DNA of 64,000 nucleotides from Mycobacterium sp. (GTDB lineage Bacteria > Actinomycetota > Actinomycetes > Mycobacteriales > Mycobacteriaceae), in NCBI GenBank assembly GCA_003987775.1, contig RXJD01000060.1, forward strand, positions 45,549-109,548, in the 5' to 3' direction. The notes beneath the pieces are model-generated. The model made no database searches. It worked only from the letters and a program-made list of their open reading frames with translations, and was not told where the DNA came from. Positions 36,243 to 45,106 of the stretch are shown here, one piece after another. The number at the start of each line of letters is the position of its first letter. The first letter of the stretch is position 1. Both the position numbers and the translations under genes were made by a program.

Positions 36243-37928
36243 TCAGCGCCCCGGCCCGGAAGGCCTGGTGGTCGGCGGTTCCGGTGCCACCGTGGTCGCC
36301 GTCGTCGTGGTGCCCGGCGTGCCGGTCACCGGGTCCGGCACGTTCACCGCGGGCGGGATGTCACCGCTGCGGTCCGCCACGGCCGGGATGCGGATGAGAC
36401 CTCCCAACTGGCCGCATTCGTTGCTGCGTACCGTCACGGACATCTCGCCGGCCAGGTCGCCCTGGGATTGCAGCCGCAGCGTCAGCACCTGGGTGCTCAT
36501 CTGGGTGCTCGCCTGCCCGGTGGGCCCGATGCACGGAAACTTCGTGGTCTCCGGCCTGGACCGCCACTGGCCGTCGATGAACTCCAGCAGCAGCGGATGA
36601 ACGTCAGGCGATTTCACCTGCGCGTGATCGGTGTCGTCGAGCAGCGTCGCCGCCGCCAGGCAGCGGGTGGGCGTGCAGGACGAGCGGATCGCCCACCAGG
36701 TCTGGACGTCGGGCGGCTGCGGCGTGGGATTGTCGTTGAAGGTCTGCCGGGAGCGCTGCACCTCGATGCGATAGGTGCCGTCCAGTGGGGGCGGTGGGGC
36801 AGCCTTGGTGGTGGCCGCCACGGCGCTCGACGTGGTCGACGGGCCCCCGGCGCGGACAGGAGTATCGGTCTGGCGCCCGACGCTGATGACAGCCGCGGAC
36901 AAACCGGCCAACAATGCCAGGGCGACGGCGCCGATCAGTATCCGGCGCGGACCGAATCGCCTGGTGCGCCCGGTTCCGCTGGAAAAGGCGTCCAGTCGCC
37001 GCGCCAGCGAGCCCGCGGCGGATCGCAGGAATCCCGCCGGCGGCCCGCTGGCCGGTTCCCGGACCGGTGCTGGCGGTGCCGGTTCCGGCCACGCGTAGAC
37101 CGGGTAGTCGACGACGTAGGCGGGCTCGGCGGCAGGCTGCTCGACGGGTGCCGCCGCAGCGTCGTGGTCGGCGATTCCCGCCCGATCGGCGAGGGCGGCG
37201 GCGAACTCGCGGCAACTGCCGAATCGATCCGCCGGCTGGTCGGCCTGCGCCCGCCCGAGCACGTCGTCCAGGCGGGCCAGGTCCGGGCGCAACTCGCTGA
37301 GTCGCGGCGGGGTCCCTGCCGTCGGCGGTGCCCCGGTGAACAGGTGCAGTGCGGTCGCCGCCAGCGCGTACTGATCAGCGCGTCCGTCGACGGCGGCGCC
37401 GGTAGCCTCCTCGGGCGCAGCGTAGCCAGCTTCACCGGGCGGGCGCTGCAATCCGAAGTCGCACAACATCACTGGTGGGTCGCCGGCGCCCGGCGCGGTC
37501 ACCAGGATGTTGCCGGGCCGGACGTCGCGGTGCAGCACGCCACGCAGGTGGGCAAAGTCCAGGGCGGCCGCCGCGGCCGTGATGATCCTGAGCACTTCAC
37601 CGATCGGCAGTACCGCGGGGAAGCGATCGGCCATCAACCTGGCGACGTCGGTGCCGTCGACGTAATCCGTTGCGATCCAAAGCTGTCCGTCGGACTCACC
37701 GCGTTCGTGCACCTCGACGATGTTGAGGTGATAGAGGTTCGCCACCGCCACGGTCTCGCGGTGAAACCGGGCGCGGAAGTCGTCGTCGGCCGTGGGCGGC
37801 AGGACCTTCAGCGCCTGCCATCCGGGCAGATCCGGCCGCTGGGCCAGGTAAACCTCGCCGGTCGCCGACGAACTCAGTTGCCGCACGACGGTGTAACCGG
37901 CAAAGGTTGCGCCGCTGGCCAACGCCAT
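36243..37928 (-). CDS. pknI: Receptor Ser/Thr protein kinase PknI
   Basis: The 561-residue protein matches PknI of M. tuberculosis, as I recall it, nearly end to end. The kinase domain (about 1-250) is unusual: the glycine loop is degenerate (LSSSATGEVYL), and the catalytic loop is HRDVRPGN with Arg137 where most kinases have Lys; Lys41 and Asp157 (DFG) remain. The membrane segment lies at about 330-350. The ectodomain has four Cys (418, 423, 466, 505) and the string RSSCTPTRCLAAATLLDD. The tail is Thr/Pro-rich. In M. tuberculosis the kinase is linked to growth and cell division control. It starts at ATG 37928. Confidence 0.94.
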   Translation of the reverse strand: MALASGATFAGYTVVRQLSSSATGEVYLAQRPDLPGWQALKVLPPTADDDFRARFHRETVAVANLYHLNIVEVHERGESDGQLWIATDYVDGTDVARLMADRFPAVLPIGEVLRIITAAAAALDFAHLRGVLHRDVRPGNILVTAPGAGDPPVMLCDFGLQRPPGEAGYAAPEEATGAAVDGRADQYALAATALHLFTGAPPTAGTPPRLSELRPDLARLDDVLGRAQADQPADRFGSCREFAAALADRAGIADHDAAAAPVEQPAAEPAYVVDYPVYAWPEPAPPAPVREPASGPPAGFLRSAAGSLARRLDAFSSGTGRTRRFGPRRILIGAVALALLAGLSAAVISVGRQTDTPVRAGGPSTTSSAVAATTKAAPPPPLDGTYRIEVQRSRQTFNDNPTPQPPDVQTWWAIRSSCTPTRCLAAATLLDDTDHAQVKSPDVHPLLLEFIDGQWRSRPETTKFPCIGPTGQASTQMSTQVLTLRLQSQGDLAGEMSVTVRSNECGQLGGLIRIPAVADRSGDIPPAVNVPDPVTGTPGTTTTATTVAPEPPTTRPSGPGR

Positions 37929-37991
37929 TTAGCGATGGTAACCACCGAGTTGCGGCCGGACGCGCTGCGCCCGGCTAACACTCGGCGAAAT

Positions 37992-39071
37992 CTAATGTCC
38001 GGGGCGGAACACCTTGCCGCGCAGGATCACCAGATCAGGCCGGTTCAGCACGGCCGCGCCCCGGCGCGGGTCGTCGGCGTAACACAACAGGTCCGCCGAT
38101 GCGCCGTGATCCAGGCCCGGCCTGCCCAGCCAGCGCCGGGCGTCCCAGCACGCTGCCCCGAGAGCCTCCTCGGCGCTCATGCCGATCTTGCGCAGCGCGT
38201 CGACCTCGTCGGCGATACGTCCGTGCCTGATGGTGCCGCCCGCGTCGCTGCCGGCATACACCGGCACACCGGCGTCGCGCGCCGCGGCGACCCGCTGGTA
38301 TCCGCGGTCGTAGAGGTCGCGCATGTGCGCGGCGTACGTCGGGTAGCGCACGGCAGCGTCGGCGATGCCCGGGAAGTTCTCCAAGTTGATCAGCGTCGGC
38401 ACCAGCGCGGTGCCGTGCCGGACCATGAGTTCGATCGTCTCGTCGGTGAGGCCGGTGCCGTGTTCGATGCAGTCGATGCCGGCGTTGATCAGGCCGGGCA
38501 GCGCATCCTCGCCGAAGACGTGCGCGGTGACGCGGGCGCCGAGCGCGTGGGCGGTGTCGATCGCCGCCTTGAGGACGTCATCGGACCACAGCGGCGCGAG
38601 GTCGCCGATCCCCCGGTCGATCCAGTCGCCGACCAGCTTGATCCAGCCGTCTCCGCGCCTGGCCTGGTCGGCGACGAGATCCGGCAGCTGCGCTTCGTCC
38701 TCCATCTCGGCGGCCAGCCCGGGGATGTAGCGCTTGGGTTTGGCCAGGTGCCGTCCGGCCCGGATGAGGCGGGGCAGGTCGTGATGGTCGTCAAGACTCC
38801 GGGTGTCGATCGGTGAGCCGCAGTCGCGCAGCAACAGCGCGCCCACGTCGCGTTCGACTTCGGCCTGGGCAATCGCTTCGTCCAGTTCGACTGCGCCGTG
38901 TTCGCCGAGCCCGACGTGGCAGTGCGCGTCCACCAGCCCCGGCAGGATCCAGCCCCCATCGAAGACGGTGTCGGCGCCGGAGACCGGCTCGGAGCTGATG
39001 CGGCCGTCGACTATCCACAGTTCGGTGGCGATGTCGCCGGGCAGGGCGAGCCCCCGCACGTGCAGTCGCAC
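37992..39071 (-). CDS. Metal-dependent amidohydrolase (Rv2915c-type)
   Basis: The 359-residue protein belongs to the amidohydrolase superfamily, imidazolonepropionase/prolidase-like branch. The metal-site residues are visible: DAHCHVGLG, the Lys of WIKLVGD, TAHVFGED, IEHGTGL and GSDAGG. The substrate is unknown. GTG start at 39071, five bases after the ffh stop, so it may be transcribed with ffh. It starts the run that ends at pknI. Confidence 0.88.
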   Translation of the reverse strand: MRLHVRGLALPGDIATELWIVDGRISSEPVSGADTVFDGGWILPGLVDAHCHVGLGEHGAVELDEAIAQAEVERDVGALLLRDCGSPIDTRSLDDHHDLPRLIRAGRHLAKPKRYIPGLAAEMEDEAQLPDLVADQARRGDGWIKLVGDWIDRGIGDLAPLWSDDVLKAAIDTAHALGARVTAHVFGEDALPGLINAGIDCIEHGTGLTDETIELMVRHGTALVPTLINLENFPGIADAAVRYPTYAAHMRDLYDRGYQRVAAARDAGVPVYAGSDAGGTIRHGRIADEVDALRKIGMSAEEALGAACWDARRWLGRPGLDHGASADLLCYADDPRRGAAVLNRPDLVILRGKVFRPGH

Positions 39072-39076
39072 TGCGG

Positions 39077-40633
39077 CTATTTCTGGCCGGGGAACTTCAG
39101 CTTGGACAGGTCGAAGTCGGCCAGCCCCGGCGGCAGTTCGTTGAGGCCTTCCGGCATCTGCGACAGGTCGGGGAACCCGGCCGGCATGCCGGGCATGCCG
39201 GCGCCGAATGGACTGCGCGTCTTCGGCGGCGTCGGTCCGCGGGCCCCCTTCTTGCCCTTCTTGCCTTTGGAGCTGCGGGACTTTCGGGTCGCGGACTTAC
39301 GGCCCAGCCCGGGGATGCCCATGCCGCCGAGCATCGAGGACATCATCTTGCGCGCCTCGAAGAAGCGGTCCACCAGCTGGTTGACCTCGGAGACCGTGAC
39401 GCCGGAGCCGTTGGCGATGCGCAGCCGCCGCGAGGCGTTGATGATCTTCGGGTCGGCCCGCTCCTGCGGCGTCATGCCGCGGATGATGGCCTGGATCCGG
39501 TCGAGGCTCTTGTCATCGACCTCGGCCAGTGCGTCTTTCATCTGTGCCCCGCCGGGCAGCATGCCGAGCAGGTTGCCGATCGGGCCCATCTTGCGCACGG
39601 CCAGCATCTGCTCGAGGAAGTCCTCCAGCGTCAGCTCACCGGCGCCGATCTTGGCGGCGGCGGCCTCGGCCTGTTGGGCATCGAAGACCTGCTCGGCCTG
39701 CTCGATCAAACTCAGCACGTCGCCCATACCGAGGATGCGGCTGGCCATCCGGTCCGGGTGGAAGACGTCGAAGTCCTCGAACTTCTCGCCGGTCGAGGCG
39801 AAAAGGATTGGCACACCGGTGACTTCGCGGACCGACAGGGCGGCACCACCACGGGCGTCGCCGTCCAGCTTGGTCAGCACGACGCCGGTGAACCCGACGC
39901 CGTCGCCGAAGGCCTGGGCGGTGGCGACCGCGTCCTGGCCGATCATCGCGTCGAGGACGAACAGGGTTTCGTCGGGGTTGACAGCGTCGCGGATGGCCGC
40001 GGCCTGGGCCATCAACTCCTCGTCGATGCCGAGCCGGCCGGCGGTGTCGACGATGACGAAGTCGAAGTGCTTGGCTCGGGCCTCGGCGATGCCCGCCGCG
40101 GCGACGGCGACCGGGTCGCCCGGCCCGGACTCGGGTGAGGCGCCGGGGTGCGGCGCGAACACCGGGACGCCGGCGCGCTGACCGACGACCTGAAGCTGAT
40201 TGACCGCGGCGGGACGCTGCAGGTCGCAGGCCACCAGAAGCGGGGTGTGGCCCTGGTTCTTCAACCGGAACGCCAGCTTGCCGGCCAGCGTCGTCTTGCC
40301 CGAACCCTGCAGGCCGGCGAGCATGATCACCGTCGGCGGGTTTTTGGCGTAGGCGATCTCGCGGGTCTCGCCGCCGAGGATGCCGATCAGTTCCTCGTTG
40401 ACAATCTTGACGACCTGTTGCGCCGGGTTGAGCGCGCCGGACACCTCATGCCCGCGGGCGCGTTCCTTGATCCGGTGGACGAACGCCCGGACCACGGGCA
40501 GCGACACGTCGGCTTCCAGCAGCGCGAGCCGGATTTCGCGGGTAGTGGCCTCGATATCGGCGTCGGTGAGGCGGCCTTTGCCGCGCAGCCCCTGGAGGGC
40601 ACCGGTCAAGCGATCGGACAGCGATTCAAACAC
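39077..40633 (-). CDS. ffh: Signal recognition particle protein Ffh
   Basis: Ffh binds signal sequences and the 4.5S RNA and docks with FtsY at the membrane. The 518-residue protein has the N-domain (MFESLSDRLTGALQGLRGKG), the GTPase motifs GLQGSGKTTLAGKLA, DTAGR and TKLDGDARGG, and the Met-rich M-domain with the RNA-binding helix GMTPQERADPKIINASRRLRIANGSG. GTG start at 40633. The -10-like TAGGCT at 40641-40646 lies seven bases before it, which suggests a leaderless transcript. Confidence 0.97.
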   Translation of the reverse strand: MFESLSDRLTGALQGLRGKGRLTDADIEATTREIRLALLEADVSLPVVRAFVHRIKERARGHEVSGALNPAQQVVKIVNEELIGILGGETREIAYAKNPPTVIMLAGLQGSGKTTLAGKLAFRLKNQGHTPLLVACDLQRPAAVNQLQVVGQRAGVPVFAPHPGASPESGPGDPVAVAAAGIAEARAKHFDFVIVDTAGRLGIDEELMAQAAAIRDAVNPDETLFVLDAMIGQDAVATAQAFGDGVGFTGVVLTKLDGDARGGAALSVREVTGVPILFASTGEKFEDFDVFHPDRMASRILGMGDVLSLIEQAEQVFDAQQAEAAAAKIGAGELTLEDFLEQMLAVRKMGPIGNLLGMLPGGAQMKDALAEVDDKSLDRIQAIIRGMTPQERADPKIINASRRLRIANGSGVTVSEVNQLVDRFFEARKMMSSMLGGMGIPGLGRKSATRKSRSSKGKKGKKGARGPTPPKTRSPFGAGMPGMPAGFPDLSQMPEGLNELPPGLADFDLSKLKFPGQK

Positions 40634-40640
40634 GACAGCC

Positions 40641-40646
40641 AGCCTA
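40641..40646 (-). promoter_or_regulatory. Candidate -10 for leaderless ffh transcript
   Basis: TAGGCT on the minus strand is a TANNNT hexamer, seven bases before the ffh GTG. No ribosome-binding site precedes the start. The same GCCTAGTGGT string occurs again at about 40711-40720. Confidence 0.4.
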
Positions 40647-40826
40647 GTGGTGCTGCCGTCGGGGCGGCAGACAAGGACCGAGTCGGGCGCTGGGGGTCAC
40701 CACCAGCAGGCCTAGTGGTCCTGTTGCCGTGGGCCCGCGACACTGTCACGAGGCAGACGACACGCCGATGCGGGCGTGCGTGGTTTCAGTTTCGGCGAAG
40801 CCTGGTGGATCGAGGTTGGAAAACGC

Positions 40827-40832
40827 TACTTT
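40827..40832 (+). promoter_or_regulatory. Candidate -10 of the proline-rich membrane protein gene
   Basis: TACTTT lies six bases before the GTG at 40839, in keeping with a leaderless start. No -35 or ribosome-binding site was recognised. Confidence 0.45.
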
Positions 40833-40838
40833 TGCCCC

Positions 40839-41105
40839 GTGGTCACTGTGCTCGCAGACATGGCCCCCGCACCATCGGCGTCTTCTCCGGTGCTGCTGGT
40901 GGTCGTCGTGTTTCTGCTGTTGGTGGTAGCGGCCGCGGTGGCTGTCGTGATCTGGCTACGCCGCTCGCGGCGGCCGAAGCAGCCACCGCAATGGGGCCCG
41001 CCGCCGCCGCAATGGGGCCCGCCGCCGCCGCAAGGCCCGCCGCCCCCACAAGGCCCGCCGCCCCAGTGGTCGCCGCCTCCCCCTCCAGGTCCGCCTACCG
41101 GTTGA
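40839..41105 (+). CDS. Small membrane protein with proline-rich tail
   Basis: If it starts at GTG 40839, the protein has 88 residues: a short N-terminal part, one strongly hydrophobic segment (about 19-40), a basic RRSRRPK stop, and then a tail of QWGPPPP/QGPPPP repeats. The basic flank suggests the tail is cytoplasmic. The frame itself opens at 40776, adding 21 residues. I do not recognise the family. The last 11 bases overlap the end of the convergent gene at 41095. Confidence 0.6.
   Translation: MVTVLADMAPAPSASSPVLLVVVVFLLLVVAAAVAVVIWLRRSRRPKQPPQWGPPPPQWGPPPPQGPPPPQGPPPQWSPPPPPGPPTG
40985..41069 (+). repeat. Proline-rich coding tandem repeat
   Basis: Units of about 15-21 bases (CAATGGGGCCCGCCGCCGC and shorter CAAGGCCCGCC forms) repeat several times and encode QWGPPPP and QGPPPP. 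The first two are nearly identical. Confidence 0.6.
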
Positions 41106-41418
41106 GGATCAGCCCGGTGAGCAGCGACGAAGCATTGGCGCCGACACTCAGTAGCGCCAGTGTCGTCAGGTCACGCCGGACGGCGACCGCCAGCACAGCC
41201 GCCTCGGCGAGGGTCACCGCGACCTCCGTCAGCAGTAGCCGCGCAATAGTCGGGTCCGGCGCCAGGACCCACCACGCCACCGGATGGGTGACCGCATTGA
41301 CGCCGATCGTCAGCATCAGCGCCGACCACCACCGCAGCCCGACGATGCCCACGAGGCCGCCGACGTACCACAGCGATTCGACCGCGACCGTGATGACGAA
41401 AGCGGTCAGCTGGGACAC
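41095..41418 (-). CDS. Membrane protein, three to four segments, unknown function
   Basis: The 107-residue protein is almost wholly hydrophobic, with a conserved-looking GVNAVTHPVAWWVL in the second segment. I do not recognise a named family. The GTG at 41418 has TAAAGT six bases upstream on the same strand and no Shine-Dalgarno, so it may be leaderless. Its start is only 3 bases from that of the divergent gene at 41422. Confidence 0.6.
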   Translation of the reverse strand: MSQLTAFVITVAVESLWYVGGLVGIVGLRWWSALMLTIGVNAVTHPVAWWVLAPDPTIARLLLTEVAVTLAEAAVLAVAVRRDLTTLALLSVGANASSLLTGLILNR

Positions 41419-41421
41419 GCG

Positions 41422-42408
41422 ATGACTTTACGGGTGATCTGGCTGTTCGCGGGGGCCGCCGCAGTTGCCCTGGCCATCGCAGTGCGCGCTCCGCTGGCCA
41501 CCACGGTGCTCGGGCTGATGGCCTTCGGGGTCCTGCACAACGTCCTGGAATTGCGCTACGTCACTGGACGTTTCGCCGCCGTACTCGCCGGCCGGCTGCT
41601 GTCGTGGCTGCTCGGGTTGATCACCGTCATCGTGTTGTGCCGGCTGGCCGGCATGATCGTCGGCGAGCCGGCGCGGCTGGCCGAGATCGTCATCGGCTAC
41701 GCGGTGCTCTTGGCTGCCTGTGTGGCGGGGTTGCGGGGGCCGGCGCTGGTCGCGGCGGCGGCGGTGCTGGCGATCGCCACGGCCGCCTCGCTGAGCTGGC
41801 CCGCCTACCACTTCGTCGTGCTGTCGCATCTGCACAATGTGGTGCCGCTGTTCTTCCTGTGGGAGTGGTCGGCCCGGCTGCCCACCCCGGCGCTGCGCCG
41901 GTCCTTCCGATCGGTGCAGCTCGGCTGGGTGCTGGTCGTTCCTGCGGTGCTGCTGTCCGGTGTGCTCGACCGCCACTTCGGCGGGACGAGTTCGTCGCTG
42001 GCTGGCTTTGCGGGAAATCCCCGCCCGATCGTGGCGGCCAGTGCCCCGCCGGCGGCCATGCTGACCGAGGTGGGCCTGAGGCTGCTCGTCGTGTTCGCCT
42101 TCCTGCAGACCATGCACTACTTCGTCTGGGTGTACTTCTTCCCCCGCCATGCACCCGATGCGGCGCGGGCATTCGAGGTGCGCGTCCCGTGGCTGAGCGG
42201 CGCGCGGGCGTGGACGCTGGGTGCCGCCGTCGGAGTGGCCCTGGCCGTCGTGTTCGTCACGGACTACGCCTCCGGCAAGGCGGTGTACTCCGCGTTCGCC
42301 AGCTATCACGCCTACCTGGAGTTCCCGGTGATCCTGGCCACGCTGCTCGGCCTGGGCGCGGCCACGGTGCCGAACCGCGCCGTGTACCAGGCAGTCGGAG
42401 CGCGGTGA
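41422..42408 (+). CDS. Polytopic membrane protein with conserved-looking His motifs
   Basis: The 328-residue protein has about eight to nine membrane segments. Histidines sit in or beside membrane helices: VLHNVLE, SHLHNVVPLFFLWEW, QTMHYFVWVYFFPRH and SYHAYLEFPV. Such a pattern is seen in membrane di-iron or haem enzymes such as the Brp/Blh carotenoid oxygenases, but I cannot place it in a family. ATG 41422 has GGGA upstream; the longer frame from 41284 overlaps the divergent gene. The alpha/beta hydrolase follows with a TGATG overlap, so the two are probably co-translated. Confidence 0.75.
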   Translation: MTLRVIWLFAGAAAVALAIAVRAPLATTVLGLMAFGVLHNVLELRYVTGRFAAVLAGRLLSWLLGLITVIVLCRLAGMIVGEPARLAEIVIGYAVLLAACVAGLRGPALVAAAAVLAIATAASLSWPAYHFVVLSHLHNVVPLFFLWEWSARLPTPALRRSFRSVQLGWVLVVPAVLLSGVLDRHFGGTSSSLAGFAGNPRPIVAASAPPAAMLTEVGLRLLVVFAFLQTMHYFVWVYFFPRHAPDAARAFEVRVPWLSGARAWTLGAAVGVALAVVFVTDYASGKAVYSAFASYHAYLEFPVILATLLGLGAATVPNRAVYQAVGAR

Positions 42409-43184
42409 TGCTCGAAGTCATCGACAAGGGCTCCCGCACCGGCCCACCGCTGCTGTTCGTCCACGGCGGCTGGCACGGCGCGTGGTGCTGGGAGAACTTC
42501 CTGAACTATTTCGCCGACGCCGGCTACCGCGCCGTCGCGGTGAGCTTGCGCGGGCACGGCGCCAGTCCCGCACCCAAGGCCCTGCGGTGGTGCTCCATGG
42601 CCGACTACGTGGAGGACGTCCGCACGGTGGCCGACTCACTCGGCGGCCCACCGGTGCTCATCGGCCATTCCCTGGGCGGCTTCGCCGTGCAGCGGTATCT
42701 GGAAACCCGGCGTGCGCCCGCCGCGGTGCTGGTCGGCTCGGTGCCCCCGAAGGGTTTCCTGCGGCTGGCGATGCGCGTCTGGCGCCGCCATCCCCTGATC
42801 GCCATGCGGGCCTTCACCGGCGGCACGTTGCTCGAGTTCGTCGACACGGCGACGCTGGCCCGCGACTACCTCTTCTGTCGGCAGACACCCGAGGACATCG
42901 TCGAATCCTGCCGGTCGCAGGCCGGGCCCGAAAGTCTGCGGGCGGCCGCGCTGGATCCGATGATCCGGCGGGTCCGGACCGGACTGGTGACGACCCCGAT
43001 GCTGGTTCTGGGCGCCGAGCATGACGGCTTCGTCAGCACCGCGGAAGTGCGGGCGACGGCCCAGGCGTACCGGACCGAACCGGAGTTCTTCTCGATGGGC
43101 CACAACATGATGCTCGAACCCGGGTGGCCCGACGTCGCCACGCGCATCCACGACTGGCTGCAGACCCGCGACCAGCCAATCTGA
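42408..43184 (+). CDS. Alpha/beta hydrolase
   Basis: The 258-residue protein has the alpha/beta hydrolase core: LLFVHGGWHGAWCWENF (oxyanion region), nucleophile Ser in GHSLGG, acid Asp in LGAEHDGFV and His in MGHNMMLEPGW. It resembles esterases, lipases and haloalkane-dehalogenase relatives; the substrate is not evident. The ATG shares its first base with the stop of the membrane protein upstream. GTG one codon earlier is an alternative. Confidence 0.88.
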   Translation: MLEVIDKGSRTGPPLLFVHGGWHGAWCWENFLNYFADAGYRAVAVSLRGHGASPAPKALRWCSMADYVEDVRTVADSLGGPPVLIGHSLGGFAVQRYLETRRAPAAVLVGSVPPKGFLRLAMRVWRRHPLIAMRAFTGGTLLEFVDTATLARDYLFCRQTPEDIVESCRSQAGPESLRAAALDPMIRRVRTGLVTTPMLVLGAEHDGFVSTAEVRATAQAYRTEPEFFSMGHNMMLEPGWPDVATRIHDWLQTRDQPI

Positions 43185-43294
43185 CCGGACAGCCACGTCG
43201 TTGCAGCGCCGAAAAGCGTTGTCGTGCTAGATTTCACAGCCACTGCGCCGTCTCGCGCGGCCGAGCCACCAGGCCGAATCTTTATGGGGGGAAT

Positions 43295-45007
43295 GTGTCG
43301 CTGCAGCCGGTCAGCCACTTCCCGGCCGACACGACGCGGTCGCTGCGTGGCTGGCAGCGTCGCGCGCTGGTCAAGTACCTGGGAACCGAGCCGCGGGACT
43401 TCCTGGCGGTGGCCACACCCGGTGCCGGCAAGACCGCCTTCGCCCTGCGGATCGCCGGCGAGCTGATCGCGCACCGGGCCGTCGAGCAGATCACCGTCGT
43501 CGTACCCACCGAGCACCTCAAGATCCAGTGGGCCCAGGCCGCCGGACGCCAGGGACTTTCCCTGGACCCGAAATTCTCCAACTCCAACCCGCAGACCTCG
43601 CCGGAGTACCACGGCGTGGTGGTCACGTACGCCCAGGTGGCCGCCCACCCGACGCTGCACCGGGTGCGTACCGAACAGCGCAAGACGCTGGTGATCTTCG
43701 ACGAGATCCACCACGGCGGTGACGCCAAAACCTGGGGTGACGCCATCCGGGAAGCCTTCGGTGACGCGACCCGCCGGCTCGCCCTGACCGGGACGCCGTT
43801 CCGCAGCGACGACAGTCCGATCCCGTTCGTGAACTACGAACCCGACGCCGACGGCCTGATGCGGTCCAAGGCCGACCACACCTACGGCTACGCCGAGGCG
43901 CTGGCCGACGGCGTGGTCCGCCCCGTGGTCTTCATGGCCTATTCCGGGCAGGCCCGCTGGCGGGACAGCGCGGGCGAAGAGCATGAGGCGCGGTTGGGCG
44001 AACCACTGTCGGCCGAGCAGACCGCCCGCGCCTGGCGCACCGCATTGGACCCGGCCGGCGAGTGGATGCCGGCGGTGATCGCGGCGGCCGACCAGCGGCT
44101 GCGCCAGAAGCGTGAGCATGTGCCGGACGCGGGCGGGATGATCATCGCCTCGGACCGCACCGCGGCGCGCGCCTACGCGACCCTGCTCACGAAGTTGACC
44201 GGCGAGGCGCCGACCGTCGTGCTCTCCGACGACCCCGGCTCGTCGGCGCGCATCTCGGAGTTCTCCGCCAGCACCAGCAGGTGGCTGGTCGCGGTGCGGA
44301 TGGTGTCCGAGGGGGTCGACGTGCCGCGGCTGTCGGTCGGTATCTACGCCACCAGCGCCTCGACGCCGCTGTTCTTCGCCCAGGCCATCGGGCGGTTCGT
44401 GCGATCCCGGCGAGCAGGTGAGACGGCGAGCATCTTCCTGCCGTCGGTGCCGAATCTGCTGCAGCTCGCCAGCGAACTCGAGGCGCAGCGCAACCACGTG
44501 CTGGGCAAACCGCACCGCGAATCCGAGGGCGACCCACTCGACGAGGACCCGGCCACCAAGACGCAGACCGAACCCGGCGAAGAGAAGGGGTTCACCTCGC
44601 TGGGCGCCGACGCCGAACTGGACCAGGTCATCTTCGACGGCTCGTCGTTCGGCACCGCAACCCCGGCCGGCAGCGACGAGGAGGCCGACTACCTCGGCAT
44701 CCCCGGCCTGCTCGACGCCGAACAGATGCGTGCGCTGCTGCACCGCCGGCAGGACGAGCAACTACAGAAACGGGCGCAGGCCGGCACCCCGGCGGTGGCG
44801 CTGACCACGCACGGTCAACTGCGCGACCTGCGCCGCGAACTCAACGCCCTGGTCTCCGTGGCGCACCATCGCACCGGCAAGCCGCACGGCTGGATCCACA
44901 ACGAGCTGCGCCGCCGCTGCGGTGGGCCGCCGATCGCCGCGGCCACCAGCGATCAGCTCAAAGCGCGGATCGACGCCGTGCGCCAACTCAACGCGGAGCC
45001 GGTGTAG
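43295..45007 (+). CDS. Superfamily 2 DNA/RNA helicase (Rv2917-type)
   Basis: The 570-residue protein has Walker A ATPGAGKT, a Walker B DEIHH box, LALTGTPFRSDD (motif III), and a second RecA-like domain with MVSEGVDVPRLSVGIYAT and FAQAIGRFVRSRR (motifs V and VI). It is a DEAD/DEAH-like, UvrB/ResIII-type ATPase; a C-terminal helical region of about 150 residues follows. The GTG at 43295 is preceded by GGGGGGA. Function in mycobacteria is not known to me. Confidence 0.88.
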   Translation: MSLQPVSHFPADTTRSLRGWQRRALVKYLGTEPRDFLAVATPGAGKTAFALRIAGELIAHRAVEQITVVVPTEHLKIQWAQAAGRQGLSLDPKFSNSNPQTSPEYHGVVVTYAQVAAHPTLHRVRTEQRKTLVIFDEIHHGGDAKTWGDAIREAFGDATRRLALTGTPFRSDDSPIPFVNYEPDADGLMRSKADHTYGYAEALADGVVRPVVFMAYSGQARWRDSAGEEHEARLGEPLSAEQTARAWRTALDPAGEWMPAVIAAADQRLRQKREHVPDAGGMIIASDRTAARAYATLLTKLTGEAPTVVLSDDPGSSARISEFSASTSRWLVAVRMVSEGVDVPRLSVGIYATSASTPLFFAQAIGRFVRSRRAGETASIFLPSVPNLLQLASELEAQRNHVLGKPHRESEGDPLDEDPATKTQTEPGEEKGFTSLGADAELDQVIFDGSSFGTATPAGSDEEADYLGIPGLLDAEQMRALLHRRQDEQLQKRAQAGTPAVALTTHGQLRDLRRELNALVSVAHHRTGKPHGWIHNELRRRCGGPPIAAATSDQLKARIDAVRQLNAEPV

Positions 45008-45106
45008 CGCGAGCCAAGACCTTTCGCCGAGTGTGGACGATGCGACGGTGAATCGGCGTGTCCCGTCGTGAGGTTCACACTGAGGGCGGTGGCTCAGAGC
45101 ATGGCG

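Noticed and set aside
41604-42404. N-terminal extension of the alpha/beta hydrolase
   Set aside because: It overlaps the membrane protein in another frame and has shadow composition; the TGATG overlap gives a better start.
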